This document shows, piece by piece, positions 1 to 14,500 of a DNA stretch of 64,000 nucleotides. Source of the stretch: Symsagittifera roscoffensis (taxonomy: Eukaryota > Xenacoelomorpha > Acoela > Convolutidae); the NCBI RefSeq assembly GCF_963678635.1, contig NC_087065.1:60786754-60850753 (forward strand), written 5' to 3'. The notes beneath the pieces are model-generated. The model was not told where the DNA came from and did not search any database. It saw only the letters and a program-made list of their open reading frames with translations. The translations under genes and the position numbers were made by a program. Positions within the stretch are counted from its first letter, which is position 1; each line of letters starts with the position of its first letter.

Positions 1-2489
1 CAATTGATTTGCCTTCCCAGAACTCATGTGTTGAGCAGTTGATTTGCCTTCCCAGGACTCAAGTCTTGGGCAGTTGCTTTGCGTTCGCAGGACTCACGTG
101 TTGGGCAGTTGATTTGCCTTCCCAAGACTCAAGTGTTGAGCAGTTGATTTCCCTTCCCAGGACTCAAGTGTTGGGCAGTTGATTTGCTTTCCCAGGACTT
201 GATTGTTGGACAGTTGAGTTGCCTTCCGAGGACTTAGGTGTTGGGCAGTTGGTTTGCCTTCCCAGGACTAAAATGATGGGCAGTTGAGTTGCCTTCCCAG
301 GACTTAAGTGTTGGGCAGTTGATTAGCCTTCTCAGGACTCAAGTAGTGTCGGGCAATTGATTTGCCTTCCCAGGAGTTAGAGGGTGAGCAGTTGATTTGC
401 CTTCCCAGGACTTAGGTGTTGGGCAGTTGATTTGCCTTCCCAGGACATAGGTGTTGGGCAGTTGATTTGCCTTCCCAGGACTCAAGTGTTGGGCAGTTGA
501 TTTGCCTTCCCAGGACTTAGGTATTGGGTAGTTGTTTTGCCTTCCCAGGACTAAAGTGTTGAGCAGTTGATTTCCCTTGCCAGGACTCAAGTGTTGATCA
601 GTTGAGTTGCAATCCGAGGAATTAGGTGTTGGGCAGTTGATTTGCATTCCCAGGACTAAAGTTTCGGGCAGTTGAATTGCCTTCCGAGAACTTAGGTATT
701 GGGCAGTTGATTTTCCTTTCCAGGACTAAACTGTTGAGCAGTTGATTTGCTTCCCAGGACTCAAGTGTTGGACAGTTGAATTGCCTTCCGAGGACTTAGG
801 TTTTTGGCGGTTGATTTGCCTTCCCAGGACTCAAGTGTTGGCAGTTGATTTGCCTTTGCAGGACTAAAGTGTTGGGCAATTGATTTGCCTTCCCAGAACT
901 CATGTGTTGAGCAGTTGATTTGCCTTCCCAGGACTCAAGTCTTGGGCAGTTGCTTTGCGTTCGCAGGACTCACGTGTTGGGCAGTTGATTTGCCTTCCCA
1001 AGACTCAAGTGTTGAGCAGTTGATTTCCCTTCCCAGGACTCAAGTGTTGGGCAGTTGATTTGTTTTCCCAGGACTTGATTGTTGGACAGTTGAGTTGCCT
1101 TCCGAAACTTAGGTGTTGGGCAGTTGGTTTGCCTTCCCAGGACTAAAATGATGGGCAGTTGAGTTGCCTTCCCAGGACTTAAGTGGTGGGCAGTTGATTC
1201 GCCTTCTCAGGACTCAAGTAGTGTCGGGCAGTTGATTTGCCTTCCCAGGAGTTAGAGGGTGAGCAGTTGATTTGCCTTCCCAGGACTTAGGTGTTGGGCA
1301 GTTGATTTGCCTTCCCAGGACTTAGGTGTTGGGAAGTTGATTTGCCTTCCCAGGACTCAAGTGTTGGGCAGTTGATTTGCCTTCCCAGGACTTAGGTATT
1401 GGGTAGTTGTTTTGCCTTCCCAGGACTAAAGTGTTGAGCAGTTGATTTCCCTTGCCAGGACTCAAGTGTTGATCAGTTGAGTTGCAATCCGAGGAATTAG
1501 GTGTTGGGCAGTTGATTTGCATTCCCAAGAATAAAGTTTCGGGCAGTTGAATTGCCTTCCGAGAACTTAGGTATTGGGCAGTTGATTTGCCTTTCCAGGA
1601 CTAAACTGTTGAGCAGTTGATTTGCTTCCCAGGACTCAAGTGTTGGGCAGTTGATTTGCCTTCGCAGGACTAAAGTGTTGGGCAATTGATTTGCCTTCCC
1701 AGAACTCATGTGTTGAGCAGTTGATTTGCCTTCCCAGGACTCAAGTCTTGGGCAGTTGCTTTGCGTTCGCAGGACTCACGTGTTGGGCAGTTGATTTGCC
1801 TTCCCAAGACTCAAGTGTTGAGCAGTTGATTTCCCTTCCCAGGACTCAAGTGTTGGGCAGTTGATTTATTTTCCCAGGACTTGATTGTTGGACAGTTGAG
1901 TTGCCTTCCGAGGACTTAGGTGTTGGGCAGTTGGTTTGCCTTCCCAGGACTAAAATGATGGGCAGTTGAGTTGCCTTCCCAGGACTTAAGTGGTGGGCAG
2001 TTGATTCGCCTTCTCAGGACTCAAGTAGTGTCGGGCAGTTGATTTGCCTTCCCAGGAGTTAGAGGGTGAGCAGTTGATTTGCCTTCCCAGGACTTAGGTG
2101 TTGGGCAGTTGATTTGCCTTCCCAGGACTTAGGTGTTGGGAAGTTGATTTGCCTTCCCAGGGTTCAAGTGTTGGGCAGTTGATTTGCCTTCCCAGGACTT
2201 AGGTATTGGGTAGTTGTTTTGCCTTCCCAGGACTAAAGTGTTGAGCAGTTGATTTCCCTTGCCAGGACTCAAGTGTTGATCAGTTGAGTTGCAATCCGAG
2301 GAATTAGGTGTTGGGCAGTTGATTTGCATTCCCAAGAATAAAGTTTCGGGCAGTTGAATTGCCTTCCGAGAACTTAGGTATTGGGCAGTTGATTTGCCTT
2401 TCCAGGACTAAACTGTTGAGCAGTTGATTTGCTTCCCAGGACTCAAGTGTTGGGCAGTTGATTTGCCTTCGCAGGACTAAAGTGTTGGG
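1..2489. repeat. Higher-order repeat block, about 807 bp (3 copies)
   Basis: The landmark GGGCAATTGATTTGCC followed by CAGAACTCATGTG recurs with its CAATTG at 1, 877, 1683 and 2490, giving periods of 876, 806 and 807 bp (about 23 units). The order of variant units, including CAAGTAGTGTCGGG and GGAGTTAGAGGGTGAG, is preserved in each copy. The first copy is two units longer. Confidence 0.85.
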
Positions 2490-4202
2490 CAATTGATTTG
2501 CCTTCCCAGAACTCATTTGTTGAGCAGTTGATTTGCCTTCCCAGGACTCAAGTCTTGGGCAGTTGCTTTGCGTTCGCAGGACTCACGTGTTGGGCAGTTG
2601 ATTTGCCATCCCAAGACTCAAGTGTTGAGCAGTTGATTTCCCTTCCCAGGACTCAAGTGTTGGGCAGTTGATTTGCTTTCCCAGGACTTGATTGTTGGAC
2701 AGTTGAGTTGCCTTCCGAGGACTTAGGGGTTGGGCAGTTGATTTGCCTTCCCAGGACTTAGGTGTTGGGCAGTTGAATTGCCATCCCAAACTAAAGTGCT
2801 GGCCCGTTGATTTCCCTTCCCAGGAGTCAAGTGTTGGGCAGTTGATTCACGTTCCCAGGACTTAGGTGTTGGGCAGTTGATTTGCCATCCCAGGACTAAA
2901 GTGTTAAGCAATTAATTGGCCTTTGCAAAACTCACGTGTTGGGCAGTTGATTGGCCCTCTCAGTGCTTAGGTGATGAGCAGTTGATTTGTCTTTCCAGGA
3001 TTCAAGATTTGGGCAGTTGATTTGCCTTCTCAGGATTTAGGTGCTGGGCAGTTGGTTTGACTTCCCAGGACTCAAGTGTTGGGCAGTTGATTAGCGTTAC
3101 AGGGCTCAGGTGTTGGGCAGTTGATTTGCCATTCCAGGACTCAAGCGTTGGGCAGTTGGTTTGCCTCCCCAGGACTCCTGTGTTGGAAGTCGCAATGCCT
3201 TCCGAGGACTTAGGTATTGGGTAGTTGATTTGCCTTCCCTGGAATAAAGGGTTAAGCAGCTGATTTCCCTTCCCAGGACTCAAGTGTTGGGCAGTTGATT
3301 TGCCTTCCCAAGACTTAAGCGCTGGCCAATTGATTTGCCATCCCAGGACTCAAGTGTTGGTCAGTTGAGTTGCATTCCGAGGACTTAGGTATTGAGCAGT
3401 TGAATTGCCATCCAAGGACTCAAGTGTTGGGCAGTTGATTTGCCTTCCCAGGATTTAGGTGTTGGGCAGTTGATTTGCCTTCCCAGGACTCAAGCGTTGG
3501 ACAGTTGAATTGCCTTCCGAGGACTTAGGTATTGGGCAGTTGATTTGCCTTCCCAGGACTAAACTGTTGAGCAGTTGATTTGCTTCCCAGGACTCAAGTG
3601 TTGGGCAGTTGATTTGCCTTCGCAGGACTAAAGTGTTGGGCAATTGATTTGCCTTCCCAGAACTCATGTGTTAAGCAGTTGATTTGCCTTCCCAGGACTC
3701 AAGTCTTGGGCAGTTGCTTTGCGTTCGCAGGACTCACGTGTTGGGCAGTTGATTTGCCTTCCCAAGACTCAAGTGTTGAGCAGTTGATTTCCCTTCCAAG
3801 GACTCAAGTGTTGGGCAGTTGATTTGCTTTCCTAGGACTTGATTGTTGGACAGTTGAGTTGCCTTCCGAGGATTAGGTGTTGGGCAGTTGATTTGCCTTC
3901 CCAAGACTAAAATGTTGGGCAGTTGAGTTGCCTTCCCAGGACTTAATTGTTGGGCAGTTGATTCGCCTTCTCAGGACTCAAGTAGTGTCGGGCAGTTGAT
4001 TTCCCTTCCCAGGAGTTAGCGGGTGAGCAGTTAATTTGCCTTCCCAGGACTTAGGTGTTGGGCAGTTGATTTGCCTTCCCAGGACTTAAATGTTGGGCAG
4101 TTGATTTGCCATCCCAGGACTCAAATGTTGGGCAGTTGATTTGCCTTCCCAGGACTTAGGTATTGGGTAGGTGTTTTGCCTTCGCAGGACTAAAGTGTTG
4201 GG

Positions 4203-7200
4203 CAATTGATTTGCCTTCCCAGAACTCATGTGTTAAGCAGTTGATTTGCCTTCCCAGGACTCAAGTCTTGGGCAGTTGCTTTGCGTTCGCAGGACTCACG
4301 TGTTGGGCAGTTGATTTGCCTTCCCAAGACTCAAGTGTTGAGCAGTTGATTTCCCTTCCAAGGACTCAAGTGTTGGGCAGTTGATTTGCTTTCCTAGGAC
4401 TTGATTGTTGGACAGTTGAGTTGCCTTCCGAGGATTAGGTGTTGGGCAGTTGATTTGCCTTCCCAAGACTAAAATGTTGGGCAGTTGAGTTGCCTTCCCA
4501 GGACTTAATTGTTGGGCAGTTGATTCGCCTTCTCAGGACTCAAGTAGTGTCGGGCAGTTGATTTCCCTTCCCAGGAGTTAGCGGGTGAGCAGTTAATTTG
4601 CCTTCCCAGGACTTAGGTGTTGGGCAGTTGATTTGCCTTCCCAGGACTTAAATGTTGGGCAGTTGATTTGCCATCCCAGGACTCAAATGTTGGGCAGTTG
4701 ATTTGCCTTCCCAGGACTTAGGTATTGGGTAGGTGTTTTGCCTTCCCAGGACTAAAGTGTTGAGCAGTTGATTTCCCTTGCCAGGACTCAAGTGTTGATC
4801 AGTTGAGTTGCAATCCGAGGAATTAGGTGTTGGGCAGTTGATTTGCAATCCCAGGACTAAAGTTTCGGGCAGTTGAATTGCCTTCCGAGGACTTAGGTAT
4901 TGGGCAGTTGATTTGCCTTTCCAGGACTAAAGTGTTGAGCAGTTGATTTGCCTTCCCAGGACTAAGGTGCTGAGCAGTTGATTTGCCTTCCCAGCAATCA
5001 AGTGTTGGACAGTTGAGTTGCCTTACGAGGACTTAGGTGTTGGGCAGTTGATTTGCCTTCCCAGGACTAAAGTGTTAAGCAGTTGATTGGCCTTCGCAAA
5101 ATTAACGTGTTGGGCAGTTGATTGGCCCTCTCAGTGCTTAGATGATGAGCAGTTGATTTGCCTTTCCGGGATTCAAGAGTTGGGCAATTGATTCGCCCTC
5201 TCAGGCTTTAGGTGCTGGGCAGTTGGTTTGACTTCCCAGGAGTCAAGTGTTGGGCAGCTGATTAGCGTTCACAGGACTAACGTGTTGGGCAGTTGATTTG
5301 CCATTCCAGGACTAAACTGTTGAGCAGTTGATTTGCTTCCCAGGACTCAAGTGTTGGGCAGTTGATTTGCCTTCGCAGGACTAAAGTGTTGGGCAATTGA
5401 TTTGCCTTCCCAGAACTCATGTGTTAAGCAGTTGATTTGCCTTCCCAGGACTCAAGTCTTGGGCAGTTGCTTTGCGTTCGCAGGACTCACGTGTTGGGCA
5501 GTTGATTTGCCTTCCCAAGACTCAAGTGTTGAGCAGTTGATTTCCCTTCCAAGGACTCAAGTGTTGGGCAGTTGATTTACTTTCCTAGGACTTGATTGTT
5601 GGACAGTTGAGTTGCCTTCCGAGGACTTAGGTGTTGGGCAGTTGATTTGCCTTCCCAAGACTAAAATGTTGGGCAGTTGAGTTGCCTTCCCAGGACTTAA
5701 GTGTTGGGCAGTTGATTCGCCTTCTCAGGACTCAAGTAGTGTCGGGCAGTTGATTTGCCTTCCCAGGAGTTAGCGGGTGAGCAGTTAATTTGCCTTCCCA
5801 GGACTTAGGTGTTGGGCAGTTGATTTGCCTTCCCAGGACTTAAATGTTGGGCAGTTGATTTGCCATCCCAGGACTCAAATGTTGGGCAGTTGATTTGCCT
5901 TCCCAGGACTTAGGTATTGGGTAGGTGTTTTGCCTTCCCAGGACTAAAGTGTTGAGCAGTTGATTTCCCTTGCCAGGACTCAAGTGTTGATCAGTTGAGT
6001 TGCAATCCGAGGAATTAGGTGTTGGGCAGTTGATTTGCAATCCCAGGACTAAAGTTTCGGGCAGTTGAATTGCCTTCCGAGGACTTAGGTATTGGGCAGT
6101 TGATTTGCCTTTCCAGGACTAAAGTGTTGAGCAGTTGATTTGCCTTCCCAGGACTAAGGTGCTGAGCAGTTGATTTGCCTTCCCAGCAATCAAGTGTTGG
6201 ACAGTTGAGTTGCCTTACGAGGACTTAGGTGTTGGGCAGTTGATTTGCCTTCCCAGGACTAAAGTGTTAAGCAGTTGATTGGCCTTCGCAAAATTCACGT
6301 GTTGGGCAGTTGATTGGCCCTCTCAGTGCTTAGATGATGAGCAGTTGATTTGCCTTTCCGGGATTCAAGAGTTGGGCAATTGATTCGCCCTCTCAGGCTT
6401 TAGGTGCTGGGCAGTTGGTTTGACTTCCCAGGAGTCAAGTGTTGGGCAGCTGATTAGCGTTCACAGGACTAACGTGTTGGGCAGTTGATTTGCCATTCCA
6501 GGACTAAACTGTTGAGCAGTTGATTTGCTTCCCAGGACTCAAGTGTTGGGCAGTTGATTTGCCTTCGCAGGACTAAAGTGTTGGGCAATTGATTTGCCTT
6601 CCCAGAACTCATGTGTTAAGCAGTTGATTTGCCTTCCCAGGAATCAAGTCTTGGGCAGTTGCTTTGCGTTCGCAGGACTCACGTGTTGGGCAGTTGATTT
6701 GCCTTCCCAAGACTCAAGTGTTGAGCAGTTGATTTCCCTTCCAAGGACTCAAGTGTTGGGCAGTTGATTTGCTTTCCTAGGACTTGATTGTTGGACAGTT
6801 GAGTTGCCTTCCGAGGACTTAGGTGTTGGGCAGTTGATTTGCCTTCCCAAGACTAAAATGTTGGGCAGTTGAGTTGCCTTCCCAGGACTTAAGTGTTGGG
6901 CAGTTGATTCGCCTTCTCAGGACTCAAGTAGTGTCGGGCAGTTGATTTGCCTTCCCAGGAGTTAGCGGGTGAGCAGTTAATTTGCCTTCCCAGGACTTAG
7001 GTGTTGGGCAGTTGATTTGCCTTCCCAGGACTTAAATGTTGGGCAGTTGATTTGCCATCCCAGGACTCAAATGTTGGGCAGTTGATTTGCCTTCCCAGGA
7101 CTTAGGTATTGGGTAGGTGTTTTGCCTTCCCAGGACTAAAGTGTTGAGCAGTTGATTTCCCTTGCCAGGACTCAAGTGTTGATCAGTTGAGTTGCAATCC

Positions 7201-7690
7201 GAGGAATTAGGTGTTGGGCAGTTGATTTGCAATCCCAGGACTAAAGTTTCGGGCAGTTGAATTGCCTTCCGAGGACTTAGGTATTGGGCAGTTGATTTGC
7301 CTTTCCAGGACTAAAGTGTTGAGCAGTTGATTTGCCTTCCCAGGACTAAGGTGCTGAGCAGTTGATTTGCCTTCCCAGCAATCAAGTGTTGGACAGTTGA
7401 GTTGCCTTACGAGGACTTAGGTGTTGGGCAGTTGATTTGCCTTCCCAGGACTAAAGTGTTAAGCAGTTGATTGGCCTTCGCAAAATTCACGTGTTGGGCA
7501 GTTGATTGGCCCTCTCAGTGCTTAGATGATGAGCAGTTGATTTGCCTTTCCGAGATTCAAGAGTTGGGCAATTGATTCGCCCTCTCAGGCTTTAGGTGCT
7601 GGGCAGTTGGTTTGACTTCCCAGGAGTCAAGTGTTGGGCAGCTGATTAGCGTTCACAGGACTAACGTGTTGGGCAGTTGATTTGCCATTC
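4203..7690. repeat. Higher-order repeat block, about 1192 bp (3 copies)
   Basis: The same CAATTG landmark recurs at 4203, 5394 and 6586, giving periods of 1191 and 1192 bp (34 units plus 1-2 bp). The copies are nearly identical by eye; differences are single bases such as GACTCAAG versus GAATCAAG. The third copy departs from the pattern at about 7690. A shortened relative of about 562 bp precedes it (3641-4202). Confidence 0.85.
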
Positions 7691-7790
7691 CAGGATTCAA
7701 GTGTTGAGCAGTTGGTTTTTCTTCCCCAGGACTCAAGTGCTGAGCAGTTGATTTCCCTTCCCAGGACTCAAGTGTTGGGCAGTTGATTTG

Positions 7791-9630
7791 CTTTCCTAGG
7801 ACTTGATTGTTGGACAGTTGAGTTGCCTTCCGAGGACTTAGGTGTTGGGCAGTTGATTTGCCTTCCCAGGACTAAAATGTTGGGCAGTTGAGTTGCCTTC
7901 CCAGGACTTAAGTGTTGGGCAGTTGATTCGCCTTCTCAGGACTCAAGTAGTGTCGGGCAGTTGATTTGCTTTCCCAGGAGTTAGAGGGTGAGCAGTTGAT
8001 TTGCCTTCCCAGGACTTAGGTGTTGGGCAGTTGATTTGCCTTCCCAGGGCTTAGGTGTTGGGCAGTTGAATTGCCATCCCAGGACTCAAGTGTTGGGCAG
8101 TTGATTTGCCTTCCCAGGACTTAGGTATTGTGTAGGTGTTTTGCCTTCCCAGGACTAAAGTGTTGAGCAGTTGATTTCCCTTGCCAGGACTCAAGTGTTG
8201 ATCAGTTGAGTTGCAATCCGAGGAATTAGGTGTTGGGCAGTTGATTTGCAATCCCAGGACTAAAGTTTCGGGCAGTTGAATTGCTTTCCGAGGACTTAGG
8301 TATTGGGCAGTTGATTTGCCTTTCCAGGACTAAAGTGTTGAGCAGTTGATTTGCCTTCCCAGGACTAAGGTGCTGAGCAGTTGATTTGCCTTCCCAGCAA
8401 TCAAGTGTTGGACAGTTGAGTTGCCTTCCGAGGACTTAGGTGTTGGGCAGTTGATTGGCCTTCGCAAAACTCACGTGTTGGGCAGTTGATTGGCCCTCTC
8501 AGTGCTTAGGTGATGAGCAGTTGATTTGCCTTTCCAGGATTCAAGAGTTGGGCAATTGATTTGCCTTCCCAGGACTCAAGTCTTGGGCAGTTGGCAGTTG
8601 CTTTGCGTTCGCAGGACTCACGTGTTGGGCAGTTGATTTGCCTTCTCAAGACTCAAGTGTTGAGCAGTTGATTTCCCTTCCCAGGACTCAAGTGTTGGGC
8701 AGTTGATTTGCTTTCCTAGGACTTGATTGTTGGACAGTTGAGTTGCCTTCCGAGGACTTAGGTGTTGGGCAGTTGATTTGCCTTCCCAGGACTAAAATGT
8801 TGGGCAGTTGAGTTGCCTTCCCAGGACTTAAGTGTTGGGCAGTTGATTCGCCTTCTCAGGACTCAAGTAGTGTCGGGCAGTTGATTTGCCTTCCCAGGAG
8901 TTAGAGGGTGAGCAGTTGATTTGCCTTCCCAGGACTTAGGTGTTGGGCAGTTGATTTGCCTTCCCAGGGCTTAGGTGTTGGGCAGTTGAATTGCCATCCC
9001 AGGACTCAAGTGTTGGGCAGTTGATTTGCCTTCCCAGGACTTAGGTATTGGGTAGGTGTTTTGCCTTCCCAGGACTAAAGTGTTGAGCAGTTGATTTCCC
9101 TTGCCAGGACTCAAGTGTTGATCAGTTGAGTTGCAATCCGAGGAATTAGGTGTTGGGCAGTTGATTTGCAATCCCAGGACTAAAGTTTCGGGCAGTTGAA
9201 TTGCTTTCCGAGGACTTAGGTATTGGGCAGTTGATTTGCCTTTCCAGGACTAAAGTGTTGAGCAGTTGATTTGCCTTCCCAGGACTAAGGTGCTGAGCAG
9301 TTGATTTGCCTTCCCAGCAATCAAGTGTTGGACAGTTGAGTTGCCTTCCGAGGACTTAGGTGTTGGGCAGTTGATTGGCCTTCGCAAAACTCACGTGTTG
9401 GGCAGTTGATTGGCCCTCTCAGTGCTTAGGTGATGAGCAGTTGATTTGCCTTTCCAGGATTCAAGAGTTGGGCAATTGATTTGCCTTCCCAGGACTCAAG
9501 TCTTGGGCAGTTGGCAGTTGCTTTGCGTTCGCAGGACTCACGTGTTGGGCAGTTGATTTGCCTTCCCAAGACTCAAGTGTTGAGCAGTTGATTTCCCTTC
9601 CCAGGACTCAAGTGTTGGGCAGTTGATTTG
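7791..9630. repeat. Higher-order repeat block, 920 bp (2 copies)
   Basis: The variant CTTTCCTAGGACTTGATTG lies at 7791, 8711 and 9631, an exact 920-bp spacing. Both copies share the odd local duplication GGGCAGTTGGCAGTTGC (about 8586 and 9506), so they are recent copies of each other. Confidence 0.85.
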
Positions 9631-11598
9631 CTTTCCTAGGACTTGATTGTTGGACAGTTAAGTTGCCTTCCGAGGACTTAGGTGTTGGGCAGTTGATTTG
9701 CCTTCCCAGGACTAAAATGTTGGGCAGTTGAGTTGCCTTCCCAGGACTTAAGTGTTGGGCAGTTGATTCGCCTTCTCAGGACTCAAGTAGTGTCGGGCAG
9801 TTGATTTGCCTTCCCAGGAGTTAGAGGGTGAGCAGTTGATTTGCCTTGCCAGGACTTAGGTGTTGGGCAGTTGATTTGCCTTCCCAGGACTTAGGTGTTG
9901 GGCAGTTGAATTGCCATCCCAGGACTCAAGTGTTGGGCAGTTGATTTGCCTTCCCAGGACTTAGGTATTGGGTAGGTGTTTTGCCTTCCCAGGACTAAAG
10001 TGTTGAGCAGTTGATTTCCCTTGCCAGGACTCAAGTGTTGATCAGTTGAGTTGCAATCCGAGGAATTAGGTGTTGGGCAGTTGATTTGCAATCCCAGGAC
10101 TAAAGTTTCGGGCAGTTGAATTGCCTTCCGAGGACTTAGGTATTGGGCAGTTGATTTGCCTTTCCAGGACTAAGGTGCTGAGCAGTTGATTTGCCTTCCC
10201 AGCAATCAAGTGTTGGACAGTTGAGTTGCCTTCCGAGGACTTAGGTGTTGGGCAGTTGATTTGCCTTCCCAGGACTAAAGTGTTAAGCAGTTGATTGGCC
10301 TTCGCAAAATTCACGTGTTGGGCAGTTGATTGGCCCTCTCAGTGCTCAGGTGTTGAGCAGTTGATTTGCTTTTCCAGGATTCAAGAGTTGGGCAATTGAT
10401 TCGCCCTCTCAGGCTTTAGGTGCTGGGCAGTTGGTTTGACTTCCCAGGAGTCAAGTGTTGGGCAGCTGATTAGCGTTCACAGGACTCACATGTTGGGCAG
10501 TTGATATGCCATTCCAGGATTCAAGTGTTGGGCAGTTGGTTTTTCTTCCCCAGGACTCAAGTGCTGAGCAGTTGATTTCCCTTCCCAGGACTCAAGTGTT
10601 GGGCAGTTGATTTGCTTTCCTAGGACTTGATTGTTGGACAGTTGAGTTGCCTTCCGAGGACTTAGGTGTTGGGCAGTTGATTTGCCTTCCCAGGACTAAA
10701 ATGTTGGGCAGTTGAGTGGCCTTCCCAGGACTTAAGTGTTGGGCAGTTGATTCGCCTTCTCAGGACTCAAGTAGTGTCGGGCAGTTGATTTGCCTTCCCA
10801 GGAGTTAGAGGGTGAGCAGTTGATTTGCCTTCCCAGGACTTAGGTGTTGGGCAGTTGATTTGCCTTCCCAGGATTTAGGTGTTGGGCAGTTGATTTGCCA
10901 TCCCAGGACTCAAGTGTTGGGCAGTTGATTTGCCTTCCCAGGACTTAGGTATTGGGTAGGTGTTTTGCCTTCCCAGGACTAAAGTGTTGAGCAGTTGATT
11001 TCCCTTGCCAGGACTCAAGTGTTGATCAGTTGAGTTGCAATCCGAGGAACTAGGTGTTGGGCAGTTGATTTGCAATCCCAGGACTAAAGTTTCGGGCAGT
11101 TGAATTGCCTTCCGAGGACTTAGGTATTGGGCAGTTGATTTGCCTTTCCAGGACTAAGGTGCTGAGCAGTTGATTTGCCTTCCCAGCAATCAAGTGTTGG
11201 ACAGTTGAGTTGCCTTCCGAGGACTTAGGTGTTGGGCAGTTGATTTGCCTTCCCAGGACTAAAGTGTTAAGCAGTTGATTGGCCTTCGCAAAATTCACGT
11301 GTTGGGCAGTTGATTGGCCCTCTCAGTGCTCAGGTGTTGAGCAGTTGATTTGCTTTTCCAGGATTCAAGAGTTGGGCAATTGATTCGCCCTCTCAGGCTT
11401 TAGGTGCTGGGCAGTTGGTTTGACTTCCCAGGAGTCAAGTGTTGGGCAGCTGATTAGCGTTCACAGGACTCACGTGTTGGGCAGTTGATTTGCCATTCCA
11501 GGATTCAAGTGTTGGGCAGTTGGTTTTTCTTCCCCAGGACTCAAGTGCTGAGCAGTTGATTTCCCTTCCCAAGACTCAAGTGTTGGGCAGTTGATTTG
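9631..11598. repeat. Higher-order repeat block, 984 bp (2 copies)
   Basis: The CTTTCCTAGGACTTGATTG landmark continues at 9631, 10615 and 11599, a 984-bp spacing. This differs from the preceding 920-bp block by extra units around TTCAAGTGTTGGGCAGTTGG. A third, diverging copy runs on to about 12550. Confidence 0.85.
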
Positions 11599-14500
11599 CT
11601 TTCCTAGGACTTGATTGTTGGACAGTTGAGTTGCCTTCCGAGGACTTAGGTGTTGGGCAGTTGATTTGCCTTCCCAGGACTAAAATGTTGGGCAGTTGAG
11701 TGGCCTTCCCAGGACTTAAGTGTTGGGCAGTTGATTCGCCTTCTCAGGACTCAAGTAGTGTCGGGCAGTTGATTTGCCTTCCCAGGAGTTAGAGGGTGAG
11801 CAGTTGATTTGCCTTCCCAGGACTTAGGTGTTGGGCAGTTGATTTGCCTTCCCAGGATTTAGGTGTTGGGCAGTTGATTTGCCATCCCAGGACTCAAGTG
11901 TTGGGCAGTTGATTTGCCTTCCCAGGACTTAGGTATTGGGTAGGTGTTTTGCCTTCCCAGGACTAAAGTGTTGAGCAGTTGATTTCCCTTGCCAGGACTC
12001 AAGTGTTGATCAGTTGAGTTGCAATCCGAGGAACTAGGTGTTGGGCAGTTGATTTGCAATCCCAGGACTAAAGTTTCGGGCAGTTGAATTGCCTTCCGAG
12101 GACTTAGGTATTGGGCAGTTGATTTGCCTTTCCAGGACTAAGGTGTTGAGCAGTTGATTTGCCTTCCCAGGACTAAGGTGCTGAGCAGTTGATTTGCCTT
12201 CCCAGCAATCAAGTGTTGGACAGTTGAGTTGCCTTCCGAGGATTTAGGTGTTGGGCAGTTGATTTGCCTTCCCAGGACTAAAGTGTTAAGCAGTTGATTG
12301 GCCTTCGCAAAATTCACGTGTTGGGCAGTTGATTGGCCCTCTCAGTGCTTAGGTGATGAGCAGTTGGTTTGCCTTTCCAGGATTCAAGAGTTGGGCAATT
12401 GATTCGCCCTCTCAGGCTTTAGGTGCTGGGCAGTTGGTTTGACTTCCCAGGAGTCAAGTGTTGGGCAGCTGATTAGCGTTCACAGGACTCACGTGTTGGG
12501 CAGTTGATTTGCCATTCCAGGATTCAAGTGTTGGGCAGTTGGTTTTTCTTCCCCAGGACTCCTGTGTTGGAAGTCGCAATGTCTTCCGAGGACTTAAGTA
12601 TTGGGTAGTTGATTTGCCTTCCCAGGACTAAAGTGTTAAGCAGCTGATTTCCCTTTCCAGGACTCAAATGTTGGGCAGTTGATTTGCCTTCCCAGGACTT
12701 AAGCGCTGGCCAGTTGATTTGCCTTCCCAGGACTCAAGTGTTGGTCAGTTGAGTTGCATTCCGAGGACTTAGGTATTGAGCAGTTGAATTGTCATCCCAG
12801 GACTCAAGTGTTGGGCAGTTGATTTGCCTTCCCAGGATTTAGGTGTTGGTCAGTTGATTTGCCTTCCCGGGACTCAAGTGTTGGACAATTGAATCGCCTT
12901 CCGAGGACTTAGCTATTGGGCAGTTGATTTGCCTTCCCAGGACTAAACTGTTGAGCAGTTGATTTGCTTCCCAGGACTCAAGTGTTGGGCAATTGATTTG
13001 CCTTCCCAGAACTCATGTGTTGGGCAGTTGATTTGCCTTCCCAGGTCTCAAGTCTTGGGCAGTTGCTTTCCCTTCCCAGGACTCAAGTGTTGGGCAGTTG
13101 ATTTACTTTCCCAGGACATGATTGTTGGACAGTTGAGTCGACTTCCGAGGACTTAGGTGTTGGGCAGTTGATTTGCCTTCCCAGGACTAAAATGTTGGGC
13201 ACTTGATTTGCCTTCCCAGAACTCATGTGTTGGGAAGTTGATTTGCCTTCCCAGGTCTTAAGTCTTGGGCAGTTGACTTGCCTTCCCAGGACTCAATTGT
13301 TTTGCAGTTGATTTCCCTTCCCAGGACTCAAGTGTTGGGCAGTTGATTTACTTTCCCAGGACATGATTGTTGGACAGTTGAGTCGCCTTCCGAGGACTTA
13401 GGTGTTGGGCAGTTGATTTGCCTTCCCAGGACTAAAATGTTGGGCACTTGATTTGCCTTCCCAGGACTTAAGTGTTGGGCAGTTGATTCGCCTTCCCAGG
13501 ACTCAAGTGTTGGGCAGTTGATTTACGTTCCCAGGACTTAGGTATTGGGCAGTTGATTTCCCTTCCCAGGACTTAGGTGTTGGGCAGTTGATTTGCCATC
13601 CCAAACTAAAGTGTTGGGCAGTTGATTCGCCTTCCTAGGACTCAAGTGTTGGGCAGTTCATTTACGTTCCCAGGACTTAGGTGTTGGGCAGTTGATTTGC
13701 CTTCTCAGGACTTACGTGTTGGGCAGTTGATTTGCCATCCCAGGACTCATGTGTTGGGCAGTTGATTTGCCTTCCCAGGACTTAGGTATTGGGTAGTTGT
13801 TTCGCCTTCCCAGGACTAAAGTGTTGAGCAGTTGATTTCCCTTGCCAGGACTCAAGTGTTGGTCAGTTGAGTTGCAATCCGAAGACTTAGGTGTTGGGCA
13901 GTTGATTTGCCTTCCCAGGACTAAAGTTTCGGGCAGTTGAATTGCCTTCCGAGGACTTAGGTATTGGGCAGTTGATTTACCTTCCCAGACTAAAGTGTTG
14001 AGCAGTTGATTTGCCTTCCCAGGACTAAGGTGCTGAGCAGATGATTTGCCTTGCCAGCATTCAAGTGTTGGACAGTTGAGTTGCTTTCCGAGGACTTAGG
14101 TGCCGGGCAGTTGATTTGCCTTCCCAGGACTAAAGTGTCAAGCAATTGATTGGCCTTCGCAAAACTCACGTGTTGGACAGTTGATTGGCCTTCTCAGTAC
14201 TTAGGTGATGAGCAGTTGATTTGCCTTTCCAGGATTCAAGAGTTGGGCAGTTGATTTGCCTTCTCAGGCTTTAGGTGCTGGGCAGTTGGTTTGCCTTCCC
14301 AGGACTCAAGTGTTGGGCAGTTGATTAGCGTTCTCAGGACTCAGGTGTTGGGCAGTTGATTTGCCATTCCAGGACTCAAGTGTTGGGCAGTTGGTTTGCC
14401 TCCCCAGGACTCCTGTGTTGGAAGTCAAAATGCCTTCCGAGGACTTAGGAATTGGGTAGTTGATTTGCCTTCCCAGGACTAAAGTGTTGAGCAGTTGATT